64,000 nt of DNA. Source: JAJZGK01 sp035538795 (GTDB lineage: Bacteria > Pseudomonadota > Alphaproteobacteria > Rhodospirillales > Magnetospirillaceae). A program made the translations under genes and the position numbers. The notes under the pieces are model-generated. The model did no database searches. It was not told the origin of the DNA and was given only the letters and a program-made list of their open reading frames with translations. The stretch's first letter is position 1. The number at the start of each line of letters is the position of its first letter. The stretch spans positions 155,435 through 219,434 of the forward strand of contig DATLJS010000011.1 of NCBI GenBank assembly GCA_035538795.1, given 5' to 3'. Of this stretch, positions 53,127 to 60,885 are shown piece by piece.

Positions 53127-54443
53127 ATGGACGTACCCGAAGGTCTGAAGCTGCCGAAAGACGAGCCGGTCGGCCAGTTGCCGCCCCAAGCCTGGATGCG
53201 GGCCGAGGAGACGCGGGCCGTCATCGCCGCCCTGACCGCCGACGGCGCCGAGGTGCGCTTCGCCGGTGGTTGCGTGCGGGATTCCGTGCTGGGACGCCCC
53301 ATCCGCGACATTGATATCGCCACCCACGACCCGCCGGACGCCGTTCTGTCGTTGCTGGAGCGGGCGGGCATTCGCGCCATTCCCACCGGCATCGCCCACG
53401 GCACCGTCACCGCCGTGGTCAATCACGAGCATTTCGAGATCACCACCCTGCGCTGCGACGTCGAAACGTTCGGCCGTCACGCCAAGGTGGCCTTTACCGA
53501 CGACTGGACTCTGGACGCCGCCCGCCGCGACCTGACCATCAACGCCATGTTCGCCACTCCCGACGGGCTGATCTACGACCCTTACGAAGGCTTGCTGGAT
53601 TTGGGGGCGGGGCGGGTGCGTTTCGTCGGCAACGCCCGCCAGCGGATCGAGGAAGACGTGCTGCGCCTGCTGCGCTTCTTCCGCTTTCAGGCCTATTACG
53701 GCCGCCCGCCCGCCGATCTCGATGCTTTGCTGGCCTGCCGCGCCCTGGCCCACCGCCTGCCGGAGCTGTCGGGGGAACGGGTGTCGGGCGAGGTGTTCAA
53801 GCTGCTTTTGTCTCCCGATCCCTCGGCCACCCTGCTGCTGATGCGGGGCGAACGGGTGCTGGAGTATCTGCTGCCGGAGGCCGGCACTTTCGGGCGGCTG
53901 CGCATTCTGACGTTCCTGGAGACCCGGGCCATGGCCCGCCCCAACGTGGCGCCGGACCCGTTGCGGCGTCTGGCGGCTCTGATGCCGGTGGACCGCCGGA
54001 CGGCCTTGGCCGTGGCCGGGCGTCTGCGCTTATCCAATGCGGAAACCGTCCGGCTCGGCATTCTGTGCGCGCCGGATGTCTGGCCCTCGGCCGGCATGGA
54101 CGACCGGGCGGCGCGGCGCATGCTGCATCGGCTGGGGGCGGATATTTTCCGCGACCTGACTCTGATCGCCTGGGCCGGGCGCAAGGACGTGGAAGCCCGC
54201 ACCCCGTCCGGCGAAAACGATCTGTGGCAGCATCTGCTCGACCTTGCCGACGAATGGCGGCCGGTCAGCCTGCCGGTCAAGGGACAGGATGTGATCGACC
54301 GCGGCATTCCCCGCGGCCCCGGCATAGGCCGCATTCTCGGCCGGCTGGAGGAGTGGTGGGAAGCCGGAGACTACCGGGCCGGGCGCGGCGAAGCCCTGGC
54401 CCTTCTGGAAAAGCTGTGTCTTGAAGAGCGGGAGAAAGCATGA
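53127..54443 (+). CDS. cca: CCA tRNA nucleotidyltransferase / poly(A) polymerase family
   Basis: Adds or repairs the 3' CCA of tRNA. It has 438 residues, class II type. The nucleotidyltransferase domain has FAGGCVRDSVLG and RDIDIATHDPP (the catalytic D-x-D), then ARRDLTINAMF. The RNA-binding and head region follows (EEDVLRLLRFFRFQAYYG). The C-terminal helical part is alphaproteobacterial. It is 7 bases after DUF6111 and overlaps the LOG gene (ATGA). Confidence 0.94.
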   Translation: MDVPEGLKLPKDEPVGQLPPQAWMRAEETRAVIAALTADGAEVRFAGGCVRDSVLGRPIRDIDIATHDPPDAVLSLLERAGIRAIPTGIAHGTVTAVVNHEHFEITTLRCDVETFGRHAKVAFTDDWTLDAARRDLTINAMFATPDGLIYDPYEGLLDLGAGRVRFVGNARQRIEEDVLRLLRFFRFQAYYGRPPADLDALLACRALAHRLPELSGERVSGEVFKLLLSPDPSATLLLMRGERVLEYLLPEAGTFGRLRILTFLETRAMARPNVAPDPLRRLAALMPVDRRTALAVAGRLRLSNAETVRLGILCAPDVWPSAGMDDRAARRMLHRLGADIFRDLTLIAWAGRKDVEARTPSGENDLWQHLLDLADEWRPVSLPVKGQDVIDRGIPRGPGIGRILGRLEEWWEAGDYRAGRGEALALLEKLCLEEREKA

Positions 54444-55021
54444 AAAGCCTGTGCGTTTTTTGTGGCTCCAGCGCCGGCCGGAATGAAGCCTATGTGAAGG
54501 CCGCCGCCAACGTGGGGCGGCTGCTGGCCGAACGGGGCATCACCCTGATTTACGGCGGCGGCTCGCTGGGCCTGATGGGAGCCTGCGCCGAAGCCTGTCT
54601 GGGGGCGGGCGGCAAGGTGGTGGGCGTGATCCCCAAGCATCTGATGCGCATGGATGTGGGGCACCTGGATCTGACGGCGCTGCATGTGGTCGACAGCATG
54701 CACGAGCGCAAGGCGATGATGGCCGAGCTGTCCAACGGCTTCATCGTGCTGCCCGGCGGCATCGGCACCATGGAGGAGTTTTTTGAAATCTGGACCTGGG
54801 GCCAGTTGGGTATTCACCGCAAGCCGTTCGGGGTGCTGAACGTCAACGGCTATTACGACGCCTTGTTCCTGTTCATCACCACCATGGTGGAACAGGGCTT
54901 CCTGAAATCCGCGCAGGCCACCATGACCCAATTGTCGGAAGACCCGGTCATGCTGCTGGACGCCTTGGCCGCCTACGTGCCGCCGGAGAATCCGGCATTG
55001 TTGAAACTGTCGGAGACGTAG
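54440..55021 (+). CDS. LOG family protein (cytokinin-nucleotide phosphoribohydrolase type)
   Basis: A 193-residue Rossmann-like enzyme that hydrolyses nucleoside 5'-monophosphates to base and ribose 5-phosphate. The signatures are CVFCGSSAGRNEAY, YGGGSLGLMG, and PGGIGTMEEFFEIWTW, with the Arg-rich phosphate site SMHERKAMM. It starts inside the cca stop (ATGA). The bacterial role of LOG proteins is not settled. Confidence 0.93.
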   Translation: MKSLCVFCGSSAGRNEAYVKAAANVGRLLAERGITLIYGGGSLGLMGACAEACLGAGGKVVGVIPKHLMRMDVGHLDLTALHVVDSMHERKAMMAELSNGFIVLPGGIGTMEEFFEIWTWGQLGIHRKPFGVLNVNGYYDALFLFITTMVEQGFLKSAQATMTQLSEDPVMLLDALAAYVPPENPALLKLSET

Positions 55022-55340
55022 GGACGGTTGCGGGCGTTTAATGCTCTTGATTCTCAGTCGGCCATTGCTGCAACCAAAAAAAATTATTCAGACGATAAAT
55101 CTATATTAGATTTTTTATTCTGACCGGATCAGTTCATCTTCGAACTTTCTCTTCATGGAATCGTGCGCTTCCGTGCGAAATTCCAGGCGGCGGGCGCCGC
55201 CATGCTTGCTGTTTCGAAGTTGGCATAGCCCATGCTATGGGATGGGTGTCGCTACTCTTCCATCTGGTCGACGACCGAGTACGGCCTGAGCCGTTTTCCA
55301 GAACCCTGCATCTGCGTTGGATGTCAGGTTGGAGGGCGTC
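55022..55340. other. Intergenic region before the TonB receptor gene
   Basis: This gap of 319 bases holds no supported gene. The first half is AT-rich, with a perfect 7-bp-arm palindrome at 55097-55113. The second half contains scattered inverted repeats (for example CATAGCCCATGCTATG, around 55225-55240). I looked for a cobalamin riboswitch and for a canonical Fur box and could not support either. An excellent GGAGGG site precedes the receptor start. Confidence 0.5.
55097..55113. promoter_or_regulatory. AT-rich palindrome upstream of the TonB receptor
   Basis: AAATCTA-TAT-TAGATTT has perfect 7-bp arms and lies 228 bases before the receptor start. A T run follows on the plus strand, so it could also be a weak terminator for the LOG transcript. 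Candidate operator for an iron-responsive regulator (guess). Confidence 0.4.
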
Positions 55341-57647
55341 ATGGCCATACAGCATACCTATGTCGAACTGAATTTGGGGCCTGTGGATGAATGCGCGATC
55401 AACGGATTTCCGTTGGCCGGCACAGATAACTTTCAAAGCCGCCTCCTGGTGGCCGGTGTTTTTCTCATCGTATCGATGACGGCGGCAAGCCGAAGTTTTG
55501 CCGCCGACGACACCGGGACAAACAGTCCCGTGGAAGTGCCCGCCATTTCGGTCGAAGAAACGGATTCTCCCCCAGAAGGTAGCGCCGCCGACGGTTATCG
55601 GTTTAAAACCGGCTCGCTGGGGCCACTGGGGAATCAGCCGCTGAAAGACATTCCCTATTCGGTCAATGCCGTATCTTCGGAGATGATGGACAACCTTCAG
55701 GCTACGTCGACTGCGGATGCTTTGAAGTATAACCCGACGGTCCGTTCCCAGTTGGGCAGCAATCTGTCCTCCAACTATTTCATGATTCGCGGTTTTCAAA
55801 GCTCACCCGGCGGCGCCACGTCCAACTCGACGGTGGATGGAATGCGCCAGACGGTGAATTTCGAACCGATCGAAGATAAGGAACGCGTCGAGGTTCTGAA
55901 TGGGCCCGCCGGCTTCCTCATGGGCTTCGCTCCTCCGGGTGGGACTGTTAATTACGAGCTCAAGCATCCCACAGCCACCAGATTGGACCGAGTCACGGCC
56001 GGCGATTACGGTGGGGAGCAGGGATATCTGCACGGCGATTTCAGCGGGCCGATCGACAGCGAGGGCCGCCTTGCATATCGGCTCAACGCGGTCAAAGTCG
56101 ATGGCGGAGAGATTGGCGTCGATGGTGAAAGCCATAAGCGGAAGCTGCTGACCGGTGTGCTCGACTGGACCCTTGCCCCTGACACCGTATGGTCGGTCGA
56201 TGCATCTCATTTCGACCGCGACATTCGCGGTTTTCAGGCGTTCTTCGTCGCGAACAGCGCCACTTTGCCCAATGCCCCGAATGCCGCCAGGAACTACGCG
56301 GCCCCGTGGGCTTTCACTCATGACGAATATGACCGCTACGGCACTTCGCTAAAGGCGTCGCTGAACGACACGTTCACGCTGCGCTCGGCTCTGCGGTATA
56401 CGGATTCAAGGAACTCGGCGATAAGTCTACGGGACAAGCTGACCGGAAGCAGCGGGCAATACAGCTATTATCAGGCGCAGGTGAAAGGCGTGAACGGCTA
56501 TGACACGACCCAGGGCTATGCGTTCCTAGATGGCAAATTCAACACGCTCGGCTTTGCCCACAATGTCACCGTCGGCGTGGCCCAGGATCATGTGGTCGGT
56601 TTTTCGGCCACTCCTGACAACTATTCGTCCAGCAGCGACCTCTATACTTTCGCGGGGTCTGCTGGCGGCAGCAGCATGCTGAACCCGGTCGCTCCGGTGC
56701 AGCCGAACCTGAATATCAATTTGAGCAACGAGCAGTTGGAAAGAACCAGCCGGACCGAACTGCGGACGCTGGTCGCCGCCGACAAGATCACGCTGAACGA
56801 TCAATGGTCGGTGCTCGGCGGCGTCAATGTGCCGCGCCTGCAAACCGTCAGCTACAACGTCAATACCGGTGCCGCCGGAGCGGAATATACCAGAACCCAG
56901 GCGACCCCCGCCGGTGCGGTGATGTTCAAGCCGATACCCGCGATGACGACTTATCTGTCCTATGTCGAAGCCTTGCAACAAGGCGCGACGGTGCCCAGCA
57001 GCAGCAATGGCGTAACGCTGGCCAACAGCGGCCAGATTCTGGCTCCCTATCTGAGCCACCAGTACGAGGTTGGCGCGAAAACGACGGTTCAGAACACGGA
57101 TTTGAATCTTGCGCTGTTCCAGATCGACAAACAGAACACTTATGTGAACTCGTCCACCAAGATCATGTCCTTGGATGGAGAGGAAGTGCACCGTGGGGCC
57201 GAGTTCACCTTTACCGGCAAAGCCACTCAGGATTTGACTTTGGGCGGCGGTTTCACCTGGCTGACGGCCACCGTTACCAGCGGTTCGCCCTCCAGTGGAA
57301 CAAATGGCAGCACGCCGGCCGGCGTGCCTCATGTCGTGGCGACCTTGTTCGGCGAGTATGCCGTTCCAGATGTACAGGGCCTGACTTTGATGACAGGCGG
57401 CTCTTATACCGGCAAAGAGCAGGTGCTGACGACGCTTAACAGCAACATCCCGACGGCTTCCATTCCGGCGGTCTTCGTGATGGACCTGGGCGCCCGTTAC
57501 CAAGCGGAAGTCTATGGCTGCCCAACGACGTTCCGCTTGAACGTCAACAACGTGTTGGACGCCCGCTATTGGGTCAACAAAGGCGACACCTTCCTTTATA
57601 CCGGCGCGCCACGGACTATCGCCTTTTCTGTTTCCACGGATTTCTGA
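55341..57647 (+). CDS. TonB-dependent siderophore receptor
   Basis: Outer-membrane receptor of 768 residues. After a long signal region (hydrophobic core about 35-50, cleavage near SFA-ADD) comes the plug domain: KDIPYSVNAVSSEMMDN, YNPTVRSQLGSN, FMIRGFQSS and VEVLNGPAGFLMG. The 22-strand barrel follows and ends with FSVSTDF (terminal Phe). This is the FhuA/FecA/FpvA-like class. GGAGGG lies 5 bases before ATG 55341. Base composition looks clearly lower in GC than neighbouring genes, a hint of acquisition. It overlaps the binding-protein gene by TGATG. The siderophore is unknown. Confidence 0.93.
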   Translation: MAIQHTYVELNLGPVDECAINGFPLAGTDNFQSRLLVAGVFLIVSMTAASRSFAADDTGTNSPVEVPAISVEETDSPPEGSAADGYRFKTGSLGPLGNQPLKDIPYSVNAVSSEMMDNLQATSTADALKYNPTVRSQLGSNLSSNYFMIRGFQSSPGGATSNSTVDGMRQTVNFEPIEDKERVEVLNGPAGFLMGFAPPGGTVNYELKHPTATRLDRVTAGDYGGEQGYLHGDFSGPIDSEGRLAYRLNAVKVDGGEIGVDGESHKRKLLTGVLDWTLAPDTVWSVDASHFDRDIRGFQAFFVANSATLPNAPNAARNYAAPWAFTHDEYDRYGTSLKASLNDTFTLRSALRYTDSRNSAISLRDKLTGSSGQYSYYQAQVKGVNGYDTTQGYAFLDGKFNTLGFAHNVTVGVAQDHVVGFSATPDNYSSSSDLYTFAGSAGGSSMLNPVAPVQPNLNINLSNEQLERTSRTELRTLVAADKITLNDQWSVLGGVNVPRLQTVSYNVNTGAAGAEYTRTQATPAGAVMFKPIPAMTTYLSYVEALQQGATVPSSSNGVTLANSGQILAPYLSHQYEVGAKTTVQNTDLNLALFQIDKQNTYVNSSTKIMSLDGEEVHRGAEFTFTGKATQDLTLGGGFTWLTATVTSGSPSSGTNGSTPAGVPHVVATLFGEYAVPDVQGLTLMTGGSYTGKEQVLTTLNSNIPTASIPAVFVMDLGARYQAEVYGCPTTFRLNVNNVLDARYWVNKGDTFLYTGAPRTIAFSVSTDF

Positions 57648-58720
57648 TGGTTAGGCTGAACGGGCGGATCGCCATCCTGATCTTTTGGATCGGCGTTGCG
57701 GCGGCGGAAAACTCCGCCGCCGCCGCGGGCCAAATTGAGAACCGTCGGACCATCACGGACCTGTCCGGACGGCAAGTGTCGATTCCGGCGTCGGTCTCAA
57801 GGGTCGCTTGTTTGACGGGAGCTTGCTACGAAAAGGTGTTTTTGCTGGGACAGGCCGACAAGATCGTTGCCCGCGCCTCTACCTTTCCTCCCTGGATGAT
57901 GCAAACCAACCCCAAGGCCAGGGACATTCCGACATCCCCCAATCCCGGCACCGAGGATCTGCTGAGCCGAAAGGTTCAGCTTGCTTTCGCCTTCGATAGA
58001 CCGCAGCAGCTTGGGGCTTTGGAGGCGGCGGGGATCACTGCGGTGGTGCCGGCCTCGGCCACGAGCCAAGAGAGCCAGGTCGCGTTCACCCAATCTGTGC
58101 GTCAGGAGGTGCGTTTCTATGGAGCCGTGCTCGGGAGCGAGGCCGCCGCTGAAGCATGGTGCGCTTATTATGATCGCCACTTGGCCAATATTGCACGACG
58201 CATCGCCAGCATTCCGGCAGAGGAAAGGCCAAGAGTTTACTATCTGCGAGGCCCCGATGCCCTGACGACTCATGGCAGGAATTCCAATATGCGCTGGTAT
58301 GGGGAAATGGCCGGCGGCGATATGAGCCTGGCGCGGGACCTTGCTCCGGGCATTTCTCATGTCAATCAGGAAGACATCATCCTGTGGAATCCCCAGGTCA
58401 TTTTTGTCGGTCGGCAATATTCCCTCGATCTCGTGACCAAAGATCCGCGCTGGCGGGATATCGACGCCGTCAAAAACGGTCGGGTTTATCCTATTCCTGA
58501 TGGCGTGTTTTTTTGGGACAGCAGCAGCGAAGGAATTCTATTGCTGGAATTCATGGCCAAGACCCTGCATCCGGTCCTGTTCGCCGATCTGGATATGGCC
58601 GTCGAGACCAAGGACTATTACGCCACCTTTTATCATTACAAACTCTCAGACCAAGACGCCGACAACCTGTTGCACGGCAACGGGCCGGACGGACTCCGCT
58701 TCAATCCTGCGGGAAATTGA
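57647..58720 (+). CDS. ABC-type iron-siderophore (FepB/BtuF-like) binding protein
   Basis: A 357-residue periplasmic binding protein with a signal peptide (about residues 1-30). Typical helical-backbone signatures are TDLSGRQVSIPASVSRVACL, a central AGGDMSLARDLAPGISHVNQEDIILWNPQVIFVG and the late WRDIDAVKNGRVYPIPDG. It follows and overlaps the TonB receptor gene, so it probably carries the ligand received by that receptor. The permease and ATPase genes that would complete the importer are not seen in the following 5 kb. Confidence 0.9.
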   Translation: MVRLNGRIAILIFWIGVAAAENSAAAAGQIENRRTITDLSGRQVSIPASVSRVACLTGACYEKVFLLGQADKIVARASTFPPWMMQTNPKARDIPTSPNPGTEDLLSRKVQLAFAFDRPQQLGALEAAGITAVVPASATSQESQVAFTQSVRQEVRFYGAVLGSEAAAEAWCAYYDRHLANIARRIASIPAEERPRVYYLRGPDALTTHGRNSNMRWYGEMAGGDMSLARDLAPGISHVNQEDIILWNPQVIFVGRQYSLDLVTKDPRWRDIDAVKNGRVYPIPDGVFFWDSSSEGILLLEFMAKTLHPVLFADLDMAVETKDYYATFYHYKLSDQDADNLLHGNGPDGLRFNPAGN

Positions 58721-58814
58721 TGGTACGGAAACTGGCTGGGGAGATTGGGGCAAAAGAGGGGATGGGGGCGGCGCTATGGCCGCTATGGGTTGCCGCAAAC
58801 TTCGTCCGCCTGTC

Positions 58815-60596
58815 TCACAAGCCGATCGTGAAGACGAATCGGCTGCCAATTCCCGCCGGGTTGGGTTCGACCCAGATGGTTCCGTTATGGCTCTCCACGA
58901 TCTTTTTGCATACGGCCAAACCGATGCCGGTGCCGCCGCCGTAAGCGTTTTTGCTGTGGAGGCGCTGGAATATCTGAAAGACCCGTTCGGCTTGGTCGGG
59001 GGGAATGCCGATGCCGTTGTCGTCAAGGGTGATCCGCACCCCCGCCGCAATGCGCTGCACCCGCATGTCGATCTGCGGAGGGCGCGATTTGTCTGAATAT
59101 TTGATGGCGTTGGCGATCAGATTCTGAAAGACGCGGGTCATTTCGCGTGGGGCGCAGGTGACCAAGGGCATGGTCGCGGGCAGATTGATCTCCGCCTTGG
59201 TTTCGGCGATGGCGACGCTGAGATTGAGCAGGGCGACGCCGACCAATTCCTTGAGGTCGACGTTCTTTTGCGTGTTTTCGCTGCGGCCGACGCGGGAAAG
59301 CTCCAGCAAATCCAGAATAAGCTGGTTCATCCGCTTGGTGCCGTCTCGGACGAAGCCGATATATTCCTTTTGCTCGTCGTTGAGGTTGTTCTCCAAAGAC
59401 CGTTCCAGAAGCGTTGCGAAGCTGGTGATCATTCGCAACGGTTCGCGCAGGTCGTGGGACGCCACATAGGCGAACTGCTCCAGTTCGTGGTTGGTCTCTT
59501 CAAGCGCCCGGATGCTGTCGTTCAAGGCCGACTGGGCTCCGTCGCGCTGTTTCAGCAAAAGCGCCGAGGCCCGGTTGAGGACCACCAGATAAGCCGCGGC
59601 GCCGGCCGCCAGCAGCAGCAGCAGGGTCAACGCGCCGACCAGGACGGTGGCATACTTGTTGATCACGTCGCGCAGATCGAATTCGTCCATCCGCCCCGGA
59701 TGCACCCGCAGGCGCAGCATCACCGCTTCGACCGAAGAGTAATCGCCGGGAGGGGAAAAACCGTAAAATCCTGCGGCTTTGGCGGCGGGGTCTGCGGGGT
59801 CCAGGGACAGCAACGCCAGGGTGACGGCCTTGACCAGGGCCTCCGGGGTCTTGCTGGCGCTGCAAAAGGGCCATTCCGGATAAAGGGACGTGGACAATAT
59901 CTGGGGATAGTCGCCCGGCGGCCGCTGGTTGATGATCTTGACGTCGGACAGCTTGATCTTGCCCTCGCGGGCCATGGCTTCCAATATTCCGGTGCGCACG
60001 AAGGCCGCGTCGGCGGAGCCGTTCATCACGGCCAGGACCGAGCGGTCGTGAGGCATCCCCAGATAGCTTACCTTGGGTGTGGGGATGCCCTGGCGATGCA
60101 TCTCCCAAAGCTGCATCAGGTTGCCTCCCAGGGATTCCTCCGAGGGCGAGGCGACCGTATGTCCGACCAGATCCTCCAGCCGGTTGATGTCGAAACGGTC
60201 GGAACGGCTGACGACGACGCCGCCGAAACTGGTTACGGGATGGCCGTCTATCTGCGGCATCACCGTCAGGATCGGCGCCAGACTGGTCTGGTTGCGCAAA
60301 AGGACGAAATGTTCCGGATTGGTGAAGACGAAATCGAACCGGCCGTCCTTTACCGCGCGGTCCAGGTCCGGATAGTTCATCGGCACCACGCGGAACTGGC
60401 GGCCGGGAATGTGGCGGGACAGATAATCCGCCATGGGAGCCCATTGCTGAAGCGTCTGGTCGATGGGACGGAAGGAGAGCACGCCGATCAGTACCGGCCG
60501 CTCGACGGCGGCGGGCTGTCCCGTCTCCTCTGCGGCCGCGGGGGCCATGAAGACCAACAGGACCAGGCATATCCTCAGAACCAAACCCAAATGCAC
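58815..60596 (-). CDS. Hybrid PhnD-like sensor histidine kinase
   Basis: A 593-residue membrane kinase. A signal peptide (to about residue 22) precedes a periplasmic PhnD-like binding domain (30-300: VLIGVLSFRPIDQTLQQWAPMADYL, FDFVFTNPEHFVLLR, STSLYPEWPF). One transmembrane helix covers about 315-340 and a coiled segment 345-375. The kinase has His381 in ASHDLREPL, NLIANAIKYS, DNGIGIPPD and GGGTGIGLAV. There is no response regulator next to it. The start is a GTG (VHLGLVLR). It converges with the siderophore-binding gene and may sense a phosphonate-like or other anion (guess). Confidence 0.9.
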   Translation of the reverse strand: MHLGLVLRICLVLLVFMAPAAAEETGQPAAVERPVLIGVLSFRPIDQTLQQWAPMADYLSRHIPGRQFRVVPMNYPDLDRAVKDGRFDFVFTNPEHFVLLRNQTSLAPILTVMPQIDGHPVTSFGGVVVSRSDRFDINRLEDLVGHTVASPSEESLGGNLMQLWEMHRQGIPTPKVSYLGMPHDRSVLAVMNGSADAAFVRTGILEAMAREGKIKLSDVKIINQRPPGDYPQILSTSLYPEWPFCSASKTPEALVKAVTLALLSLDPADPAAKAAGFYGFSPPGDYSSVEAVMLRLRVHPGRMDEFDLRDVINKYATVLVGALTLLLLLAAGAAAYLVVLNRASALLLKQRDGAQSALNDSIRALEETNHELEQFAYVASHDLREPLRMITSFATLLERSLENNLNDEQKEYIGFVRDGTKRMNQLILDLLELSRVGRSENTQKNVDLKELVGVALLNLSVAIAETKAEINLPATMPLVTCAPREMTRVFQNLIANAIKYSDKSRPPQIDMRVQRIAAGVRITLDDNGIGIPPDQAERVFQIFQRLHSKNAYGGGTGIGLAVCKKIVESHNGTIWVEPNPAGIGSRFVFTIGL

Positions 60597-60837
60597 CCCC
60601 TGGCCAAACGCGACGGAACGATCACGACAACTCCCCCGAAGTTCCCCAGTCGTGAAATGCCCAGCGTCGCGGCCAAATTAGCTTGAAGTCGTATCCGGCG
60701 TTTCCCGTATAAACCGGCCGACAATTCCGATCCACGGTAGAATAGCGCCGCGGGTGGGCGCCTGGAAGTCATATCGGCGTTTCGCGGCAAGGCCCGCCGT
60801 CCGCTCCCGGCAGGGATTGCCATCCTGGGGGCAGGCG

Positions 60838-60868
60838 AAAGGAGCGGCTTCCGATGCCGCCCCTTTTT
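60838..60868 (-). terminator. Possible terminator after the EF-G-like gene
   Basis: The stem AAAGGAGCGGC / GCCGCCCCTTT has one mismatch and lies 18 bases after the EF-G-like stop. On the minus strand it ends in CTTTCG, so the U run is weak. The remaining 240 bases to the kinase start hold no gene. Confidence 0.5.
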
Positions 60869-60885
60869 GCTTGCCTGGCTTGAGC

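Noticed and set aside
55130..55340. Cobalamin riboswitch before the TonB receptor
   Set aside because: The expected B12-box and flanking conserved blocks could not be matched. The receptor also resembles siderophore types rather than BtuB.
58720..58944. ORF of 74 residues whose ATG overlaps the binding-protein stop as TGATG
   Set aside because: The coupling is tempting, but more than half of the frame is antisense to the conserved kinase C-terminus, and the protein shows no domain or hydrophobic pattern.
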